The notes under the pieces: model-generated
Told to the model about the DNA's origin: nothing
The model's database searches: none
Seen by the model: only the letters and a program-made list of their open reading frames with translations
Part shown: positions 58,170-64,000 of the stretch, piece after piece
Layout of the letters: each line of letters begins with the position of its first letter
Numbering within the stretch: position 1 is the first letter of the stretch
Source of the DNA: DASWNP01 sp036399175
Lineage (GTDB): Bacteria; Acidobacteriota; Blastocatellia; Pyrinomonadales; Pyrinomonadaceae
DNA: 64,000 bases
NCBI GenBank assembly: GCA_036399175.1
Contig: DASWNP010000002.1
Coordinates: 17,245 to 81,244, forward strand
Reading direction: 5' to 3'
Made by a program: the position numbers and the translations under genes

Positions 58170-60407
58170 ATGCAGCGCAGAAATCATCGGGGAAGTTATC
58201 TGTCGAGCGTCCTTCTGGGAATAGCTCTCGTCTGTTTTCCGTCGAGCGCGACGGCGCAGATTCACGGCTCTCTCTTTCAGGCTCAGACCGACGCGCGCGG
58301 CGCGACGCTTTCAGGCACGGTCACGCTGGCCGAAGGTGGCACGCCTCTGCATAACGTGATTATGACCGTCGTGCAGCTCCGTCGCTCGACCGAGACGCAG
58401 GAGGGCGGCGCTTACAGCTTCGAGCAGCTTCCGCCGGGCACTTACACCGTGCTCGCGCACATGGAGGGTTTCCCCGATGTCGCGCAGAGCGTCACCGTGC
58501 GGCGCGGCGAGACGACGACGCTCGATTTCCAGCTTCGTCTCACCGGCTTCAAAGAAGAAGTGACCGTCACGGCTACCGGCAGCGAGCAGTCTACCTTCGA
58601 GGCGTTTCAATCCGTCTCCACGCTCGATTCCATCAGGATTGCCGAAGCGAGCCATCCTTCAATCGGGGAGGTGCTCGACAAAGAGCCCGGCGTGGCGAAG
58701 CGTAGCTTCGGCCCCGGCTCGTCGCGTCCCGTTGTGCGTGGCTTCGACGGCGACCGCGTGCTCGTCGTGCAGGACGGCACTTCGACCGGCTCTCTGGCCT
58801 CGCAGTCGGGCGATCACGGCGAGCCGATTGACGTGCTCTCTCTCGAACGTCTCGAAGTCGTCAAAGGCCCTGCGACGCTGCTTTATGGAAGCAACGCTGT
58901 GGGCGGCGTCGTCAACGCCGTCACCGGCCACGACTACGCGCATCAGGGCTGGCGCGGATATTTCACGGGCGTCGCGGGCACGACTAACAATCAGGCGAGC
59001 GCGAGCGGCGGCGTCGAGTACGGGCGCGGCGGCTGGATGTTCTGGGGCAACGCGAGCGGCCAGCGCACGGGCGACTACAACACGCCCGTCGGTCGCATCG
59101 AGAATTCCGGGGCGCGCGTCGGCAACGGTATCGCGGGCTTCGGTCGCTACTCGGACAAATCTTTCCTGAGCTTCACCTACAACTACGACAACCGTCGCTA
59201 CGGCATCCCCTTCGCCTCCTTCTTCGAGAGCGGCGGGACGGAGACCGGCTCTAACGTCGATGTCGCCGCGCGCCGACACAACTTCAAATTCAACGGCGGC
59301 TTCCGCAATCTCGGCGGCTTCGTCGATGCCTTCCGCCTCACGCTCGACTACAGCAACTACAATCACAGGGAACTTGAAGGCGAAGAAATTGGCACGCGCC
59401 TGCAAAACAACGTCTTCACCTATCGAGGCGTCTTCGAGCAGAGCAAGCGCGGGCATCTCGCAGGCAGCTTCGGCTTCTCAGGCTTCCGGCGCGACTACGA
59501 GACCGAGGGCGAAGAAGTGCTCGCGCCTCCTACCGTCCAGAACTCTTTCGCCCTTTTCACCTTGCAGACGCTCGATTTCGAGCGCGTCAAATTCCAGCTC
59601 GGCGGACGCCTCGACCATAACTCCTACAACCCGACAGGCTCGCTACCGCGTTCCTTCACGGGCTTCTCCGGCGCTGCCGGCATTCGCGTCGGCCTCTGGT
59701 CGGGCGGCGCGTTCGTCGCCAACTACACGCATTCCTACCGCGCGCCCGCGCTCGAAGAGCTTTACAACAACGGCCCTCACATCGGAAACCTGACCTTCGA
59801 GATAGGCAACCCGCTGCTCACGCGCGAGCGTAACGACGGCGTCGATTTCTCTCTGCGCCACGCCTCGCGCCGACTGCGCGCCGAAGCCAACCTCTACTAC
59901 TACAACATTCAGGACTTCGTCTTCCTCGCCCCGACCGGCGCGTTTGAAGACGGACTCATCGAGGCAGACTACTTTCAGGCCGACAGCCGTTTCCTCGGCA
60001 CAGAGATGACGCTCGACCTCATGCTTCACGAAAACTTCACCTTCAACCTCGGCTTCGACGCCGTCGATGCCCAGTTGAAGGACGGCACGCCTCTGCCCCG
60101 CATCCCTCCCATGCGCGGACGCCTCGGCTTCGACTGGCGCTACAAAAATTTCAGCCTCCGCCCCGAAGCCGTCTTCGTCAGAGACCAGAACGAGATATTC
60201 CCCACCGAGACGCGCACGCCCGGCTACGCGCTCTACAACCTCCACGCTTCCTACACCGTCCCCGCTCCCCACTACGCGCACATCTTCGCCGTCAACGCCT
60301 TCAATCTCGGCGACCGTCTCTATCGCAACCACCTCTCCTTCATCAAAGACCTCGCCCCCGAAATCGGGCGCGGCATCCGCTTCACCTACACCGTCCGGTT
60401 CTTCTAA
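58170..60407 (+). CDS. TonB-dependent outer-membrane receptor
   Basis: The protein is 745 residues. A signal peptide (SSVLLGIALVCFPSSATAQ) is followed by an N-terminal carboxypeptidase-regulatory-like domain (LSGTVTLAEGGTPLHNVIMT, about 45-125) and the plug (PSIGEVLDKEPGVAKRSFGP; VVRGFDGDRVLVVQDGTS; LERLEVVKGPATLLYGSNAVGG). A 22-stranded barrel ends in the outer-membrane sorting motif FTYTVRFF. The shape resembles ZnuD/metal and vitamin receptors. AAAGGAG lies upstream. With the preceding His/Cys-rich protein, metal uptake is a reasonable inference. Confidence 0.93.
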   Translation: MQRRNHRGSYLSSVLLGIALVCFPSSATAQIHGSLFQAQTDARGATLSGTVTLAEGGTPLHNVIMTVVQLRRSTETQEGGAYSFEQLPPGTYTVLAHMEGFPDVAQSVTVRRGETTTLDFQLRLTGFKEEVTVTATGSEQSTFEAFQSVSTLDSIRIAEASHPSIGEVLDKEPGVAKRSFGPGSSRPVVRGFDGDRVLVVQDGTSTGSLASQSGDHGEPIDVLSLERLEVVKGPATLLYGSNAVGGVVNAVTGHDYAHQGWRGYFTGVAGTTNNQASASGGVEYGRGGWMFWGNASGQRTGDYNTPVGRIENSGARVGNGIAGFGRYSDKSFLSFTYNYDNRRYGIPFASFFESGGTETGSNVDVAARRHNFKFNGGFRNLGGFVDAFRLTLDYSNYNHRELEGEEIGTRLQNNVFTYRGVFEQSKRGHLAGSFGFSGFRRDYETEGEEVLAPPTVQNSFALFTLQTLDFERVKFQLGGRLDHNSYNPTGSLPRSFTGFSGAAGIRVGLWSGGAFVANYTHSYRAPALEELYNNGPHIGNLTFEIGNPLLTRERNDGVDFSLRHASRRLRAEANLYYYNIQDFVFLAPTGAFEDGLIEADYFQADSRFLGTEMTLDLMLHENFTFNLGFDAVDAQLKDGTPLPRIPPMRGRLGFDWRYKNFSLRPEAVFVRDQNEIFPTETRTPGYALYNLHASYTVPAPHYAHIFAVNAFNLGDRLYRNHLSFIKDLAPEIGRGIRFTYTVRFF

Positions 60408-60429
60408 AACCGAACGACCAACGTCGAGC

Positions 60430-60492
60430 ACGCAGAGAGCGCAGAGGAAACGGAGAAATCAGAACCTCCGCGCCCTCTGCGCCCTCCGCGTT
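60430..60492. repeat. Palindromic repeat, CGCAGAG-arm type (element 24)
   Basis: The left arm ACGCAGAGAGCGCAGAGGAA plus ACGGAG and the right arm CTCCGCGCCCTCTGCGCCCT plus CCGCG pair around AAATCAGAAC. It sits 23 nt after the TonB receptor stop. Confidence 0.85.
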
Positions 60493-60606
60493 AAAAATCA
60501 ACGCCTACAGACTCAACCCGAATCAACCTCGGATTCCAAACCGCATAGACACTCTCCGTTCAGCATCCATCTCAACTTTCAACACTCGAACGAGAACTGT
60601 GCTTTA

Positions 60607-62157
60607 ATGTACGCGAACCCATCGAAGGAGTCTTACCGGAGCTTGCCATACAGCCGACGCACTTTCCGCCCCGCCCGCCGACCCGAATCGCGTTTGAGAG
60701 TCAGAGCCTTCGGCACGCTTCTCTCCTGCCTCCTTCCGCTTCTGCTCGCCTGCGCCGCGCAGACAATTACAAACGCGCAGGACATGAGCGCGCAGATGAG
60801 CGTCGTCTCTCTCTCCCCGCCGCGCGTCCGCGTCGAAGGAAGTCGGGCCAGCGCCACGAAAAGCTGGTCGTTCAGGCACTCCTACGCGGGCATCTCGCTT
60901 GCCGACCGTCTGGAAAATCTCTCGCTCAAAGATGCGAGCGGCGCAGACGTGCCAGTTCGCAGGCTCGCGCCCGGCGAGTATGAAGCCGAGCGCCCGGCCA
61001 CGCGTTTCAGCTATCACGTCCGGCTTGAGCCGCCCCTTGATACCTCAAGCGCCGCGCACCTATCCTGGCTCACAGACGGCTACGGAGTCCTCATGCCCGG
61101 CGACCTCCTGCCGCTCCCCGCAACGCACGCGAGTTTGCGATTCGACTTGCCCGCCGACTGGCGTCTCTCTACCTCTGAACCGCCGACGGCAACCCTCGGC
61201 TATTCCGTCAAGGATGCCGAAGACACAATCTTCTTCATCGGTCGAAATCTGCGCGAGCGGCAGACGCGCTCTTCCGAAGGTGTGCGCTGCACGTTCGTCA
61301 CGACCGGCGATTGGGCGTTCGACGACGAAGAGGCTTCTGATGCGGTGTCGGACATTCTCAAAGAGCACGCGAGCATCCTCGGCGGCGCGCCCGCCGGACG
61401 CCTGCTCGTCGTCCTCGCGCCCTTTCCCCTGCCCGCGAGCGCGCAGATGTGGAGCGCCGAAACGCGCGGGCGCACCGTCTTTCTGCTCTCCGGTCGCTGG
61501 CCTGCAAAAGCGACGGCGCTCGCGCAGCTCAACGTCCCCCTGACACACGAGCTGCTTCACCTCTGGGTGCCGAACGCGCTCGCGCTCGACGGAGAATACG
61601 ATTGGTTTTACGAAGGCTTCACGCTCTACCAGTCGATGCGCGTCGGCGTGCGTCTCGGGCACCTTACCTTTCAGGACTACCTGAACGCGCTCGGGCGAGC
61701 CCACGATAACTACCGAGCAGCGCGCGGACTCAAGGAGCTTTCATTGCTCGAAGCCTCCGAGCGTCGCTGGTCGGGCGCGACGAGCCTCGTCTACAACAAA
61801 GGAATGCTCGTCGCCGCTCTCTACGACCTCACGCTCAGGCTGCAAACCTCGAACAAGAATTCGCTCGACGACGTATATCGTGAACTGTTTCGCCGCTACA
61901 CATCGGAAGCGAATCGGCGCACAGGTAACGACGCCGTCATCAAGCTTCTCGGCAGCATGCGCGGCATGCAGAGCTTCACACAAAGTTACGTACGCGGTTC
62001 GGAAGCGCTCGATTTGGCCTCAGTCGTCGAGCCCTTCGGTCTGCGTGTGGAGACTTCGGGAGCGCGTACGCGTCTCGTCGTCTCGCCCATGCTGAGCCGC
62101 CAGCAGCGCGAACTGCTACGCAAATTGGGTTACAATGAAACGCGAAGAGCCGCTTGA
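60607..62157 (+). CDS. Exported M61-like gluzincin peptidase
   Basis: The protein is 516 residues. A basic leader and hydrophobic signal (LLSCLLPLLLACAAQTITNA; a Cys at about 49 may be lipidated) precede a beta-rich N-domain. The zinc motif HELLH is at about 316-320, with the downstream Glu in WFYEGFTLY about 18 residues on. The helical C-domain resembles M61 glycyl aminopeptidases, and no PDZ is seen. The start ATG 60607 is weakly supported. Confidence 0.75.
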   Translation: MYANPSKESYRSLPYSRRTFRPARRPESRLRVRAFGTLLSCLLPLLLACAAQTITNAQDMSAQMSVVSLSPPRVRVEGSRASATKSWSFRHSYAGISLADRLENLSLKDASGADVPVRRLAPGEYEAERPATRFSYHVRLEPPLDTSSAAHLSWLTDGYGVLMPGDLLPLPATHASLRFDLPADWRLSTSEPPTATLGYSVKDAEDTIFFIGRNLRERQTRSSEGVRCTFVTTGDWAFDDEEASDAVSDILKEHASILGGAPAGRLLVVLAPFPLPASAQMWSAETRGRTVFLLSGRWPAKATALAQLNVPLTHELLHLWVPNALALDGEYDWFYEGFTLYQSMRVGVRLGHLTFQDYLNALGRAHDNYRAARGLKELSLLEASERRWSGATSLVYNKGMLVAALYDLTLRLQTSNKNSLDDVYRELFRRYTSEANRRTGNDAVIKLLGSMRGMQSFTQSYVRGSEALDLASVVEPFGLRVETSGARTRLVVSPMLSRQQRELLRKLGYNETRRAA

Positions 62158-62281
62158 GCCGCGCATCAGTCTCTCAATCGTTCATGCGCGCGAGCAATCT
62201 ACGCCGGTTGCCGTTTCAAAAGCTCTTCAAACGAAATAGCCATTGCATTTCAAGTCTCTTTTATCTGGTGACAAAGTTTAA

Positions 62282-63427
62282 ATGTCGAGCATCCTGCAAT
62301 TCATCCTGCAAACGTCGAGGCACGTCAGGCGGAGTCTGCTCCTGGTTCTGACCGTCTCGACGGCAGCCTGCGGCGCTCTTGCGAGCAAAGAGGAGACGGG
62401 CGTCATCATCGCGCGTCGAGCGCAAATTCGCAGTTCGACGGCCGTCGTCGCCGCCGACCTCAAGGAGGTCGTGCGCAACGAGGTCGTCGATATTCTCGAC
62501 TCCAACACGGCGGAGAACGGCGAGAGCTGGCTGCTCGTGCGCACGCGCGACGCCGAGAACACCGAAGGCTGGATTGAAGCGCGCAACGTCATGCCGCAGG
62601 AGATGCTCGAACGCGCCCGCCAGCTCGCCAAAGAGGATGAGGGATTGCCCGCACAAGCCACCGGCCAGCTTCGCGCCAGCACCAACATCCGCCTCTCTCC
62701 TGACCGCACCAAAGACGACAATATCCTGATGAAGCTTGAGAGCGGTGCGCGCTTCGAGATAGTCGGCTGGAAACGTGTGGCGAAAACAAGAGCTGCGGAT
62801 ACCGCCGAAAGCGACGACGTTCCGAAGCCCGGAGCAGCGCCCGCCAACGACGCCGCTTCAAGAAGAGAAGGCGACGAGGCCAAGCTGCCCGAAGAGACGA
62901 CCGAACTCTGGTATAAAGTTCGTCTCGCAAACTCGACCTCGCCCGCCCCCGCCGCTTGGGTCTACGGCAAACAGGTCGAGCTGACCGTTCCCAGCGACAT
63001 CATCTTCTACCGCACAGGCCGCGAGTTCGTCGCATGGCAAAGACTCGATGACGAAGATGCTAGCCCGGAAGACTCTCAACGGAACTCCCAGGATACTTCG
63101 CGCGACGCGCAGCCCGGCAGTTGGGTGATTCTGGAGAAAAGCAGTGCCGCCGATGCCAACAAGCTCGATTCGCCCGACTTCGACCGCATCTATGTGCTCG
63201 GTTACGACAAAGACAGACAGGAACACTACACCGTCTATCGCAGCCCTGACCTCGAAGGATTCTTACCCCTGCGTCTTGAAGGAAAAGGCGACAGCAAGAC
63301 TTTCGCCGTGCGGCTGAAACATGATGGGGAGTTGAAGGATGCACGCTACAGGGTAATCACAGACGACAGAGGCTTGCTTCGAGTCGAGCCGCTCGACGAG
63401 GCTGCAAAAAGCGGCAGAAAGAGGTAG
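62282..63427 (+). CDS. Lipoprotein with tandem bacterial SH3-like domains
   Basis: The protein is 381 residues. The signal peptide ends in STAACG, a good lipobox (Cys about 30). Two SH3b-like regions follow: VIIARRAQIRSSTAVVAADL ... WLLVRTRDAENTEGWIEARN, and GQLRASTNIRLSPDRTKDDN ... LWYKVRLANSTSPAPAAWVY. A beta-rich C-terminal domain (VLGYDKDRQEHYTVYRSPDL) ends it. SH3b domains usually bind cell-wall peptides. The ATG start follows a GTTTA context with no strong site. Confidence 0.75.
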   Translation: MSSILQFILQTSRHVRRSLLLVLTVSTAACGALASKEETGVIIARRAQIRSSTAVVAADLKEVVRNEVVDILDSNTAENGESWLLVRTRDAENTEGWIEARNVMPQEMLERARQLAKEDEGLPAQATGQLRASTNIRLSPDRTKDDNILMKLESGARFEIVGWKRVAKTRAADTAESDDVPKPGAAPANDAASRREGDEAKLPEETTELWYKVRLANSTSPAPAAWVYGKQVELTVPSDIIFYRTGREFVAWQRLDDEDASPEDSQRNSQDTSRDAQPGSWVILEKSSAADANKLDSPDFDRIYVLGYDKDRQEHYTVYRSPDLEGFLPLRLEGKGDSKTFAVRLKHDGELKDARYRVITDDRGLLRVEPLDEAAKSGRKR

Positions 63428-63507
63428 GCCGAAAAGCGTAAAGGAAGCTTGAGCGAAGAGCTTAGCAGGGCTCTCGCGCAACCCTTCAAAAAATATGGTC
63501 TCGGGTG

Positions 63508-63535
63508 TTGACAAAAAATCGGGAATCCCTATAAT
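63508..63535 (+). promoter_or_regulatory. Consensus sigma-70 promoter (rRNA P1-like)
   Basis: TTGACA and TATAAT are both perfect, with a 16-nt spacer and an A/T-rich tract upstream (TTCAAAAAATATG) like an UP element. This is the strongest promoter in the window. Confidence 0.85.
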
Positions 63536-63539
63536 GCCT

Positions 63540-64000
63540 CTTTGCCTGACACGGCGGTTGACATTTCGGTAAACAAAGAGCGCGTTTGACGAGCCGCTTC
63601 TCTTTCAAAAGCTTTTGTGAGAGGGAGCGGCTGTTTCATCCGCAGAGGACGAAGCTTCGCCAGTTCGCTCGAATTTGAATGCCCGATTTAGCCTCGAACA
63701 CAGGCAAAGAAAGTGTCAGCTGGAACATCTTAGCCTGATGCACTTGACAAGATAGATGTGGCTGAGCTAAAGTCTCAGTTTCCTTGAGACGAGAAAAAGT
63801 CGTCTATAAGGCAACCGAAACGAATCTGGAAGCAACTAAGTACGGATTCGGTGAAATTGAAGTCGATCTTTGAAAACCAGATAGAGCGTGTCTCTGTTGA
63901 TTTCTCTTTGAGAGAGAGTTTTTCCTTGCACCAGAGGGACAGATTTACAAGGTCTGTTCCGAGCAACAAAACTCTTCTTTCGGGAAGAGTCATCATCAGA
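63540..64000 (+). other. Probable rRNA operon leader running off the window
   Basis: No coding gene is seen in the last 573 nt. Features: a hairpin AGCCGC..GCGGCT at 63592-63632; a small AGACGA/TCGTCT hairpin at 63787-63805; and GATCTTTGAAAACCAGATAG near 63868, a leader phrase typical just upstream of 16S genes in many bacteria. The 16S start (AGAGTTTGATC...) is not reached. Confidence 0.65.
63744..63773 (+). promoter_or_regulatory. Second promoter in the rRNA leader (P2-like)
   Basis: TTGACA, 18 nt and TAAAGT, ~215 nt downstream of P1. Tandem promoters are usual for rRNA operons. Confidence 0.5.

Noticed and set aside
63564..63569. Additional TTGACA between P1 and P2 of the rRNA leader
   Set aside because: No acceptable -10 lies 15-19 nt downstream (the region is GAGCGCG).

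Overview
The window is GC-rich, densely coded bacterial DNA. The gene content fits Acidobacteriota, most likely the Blastocatellia / Pyrinomonadaceae side: a VWFA-type secreted protein, many secreted or lipid-anchored proteins of unknown function, a cNMP-binding/DUF1003 fusion, MeaB with methylmalonyl-CoA epimerase, and SirB1-TPR and BNR-propeller proteins. This placement is inferred from gene content only. The 16S gene, which would settle it, probably begins just beyond the right edge, because the last ~500 bases look like an rRNA operon promoter and leader.

Layout. 1-8.3 kb: mostly plus-strand housekeeping genes (sucD, ndk, nuoI, an ABC ATPase, a cNMP/DUF1003 membrane protein, a HAD phosphatase, a SirB1-like protein, a MacB-like permease, a GNAT enzyme). 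8.3-13.7 kb: minus-strand small, zinc-ribbon and secreted proteins ending in a TPR protein. 14-25.6 kb: larE, glutamate dehydrogenase, an OmpA/PKD surface protein, a BNR propeller protein, rpsA with a structured leader, an HU protein with a long tail, and a HIT protein. 25.6-26.9 kb: a short integron cassette array (three attC-like sites and no integrase in the window) carrying a secreted protein, a gene-poor mini-cassette and a DUF2442 gene with one amber stop. 26.9-31.7 kb: a DinB-like protein, a PgpH-type HD phosphodiesterase and HflX, which seems to start at an AUU codon. 32.3-39.3 kb: an NHL/SMP-30-like propeller, an M50 protease, trpS, scpA-scpB, then a Crp/Fnr regulator lying between the broken halves of an MNT-HEPN locus, then rluB. 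39.4-50.7 kb: acyl-CoA dehydrogenase, hicB-hicA, meaB and methylmalonyl-CoA epimerase (a propionyl/methylmalonyl-CoA block), two PpiC-type foldases, an MBL hydrolase, an MTA/purine phosphorylase, a BamD-like protein, a PfkB kinase, a DUF2007-type protein and cutA. 50.8-57.2 kb (minus): a LOG-family protein, fabI, a GNAT, an M48 peptidase, purH, a VWA protein and a 25-residue membrane peptide in front of it. 57.5-63.4 kb (plus): a small His/Cys-rich protein, a TonB-dependent receptor, an M61-like peptidase and an SH3-type lipoprotein.

The most striking non-coding feature is a set of 24 intergenic palindromes. In each, an arm is built of short degenerate tandem words (for example GTAAATC, GATGAAT, GAAAACT, CTGGAGT, CAGCAAT, GTGACAA), and the complementary arm follows a short apex. 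The arms differ between elements, but many apices share one core resembling AAAAGCAG..AGCA..TTGTCTTT, sometimes inverted. The elements hug gene 3' ends and often supply the last codons and the stop codon. One element is nested inside another.

Functional links. meaB and epimerase support methylmalonyl-CoA metabolism next to an acyl-CoA dehydrogenase. ScpA/ScpB form the condensin partner pair. The PpiC proteins, BamD-like protein, OmpA-like protein and TonB receptor belong to the cell envelope. Coordinates, starts and functions come from reading the sequence. No searches were run.
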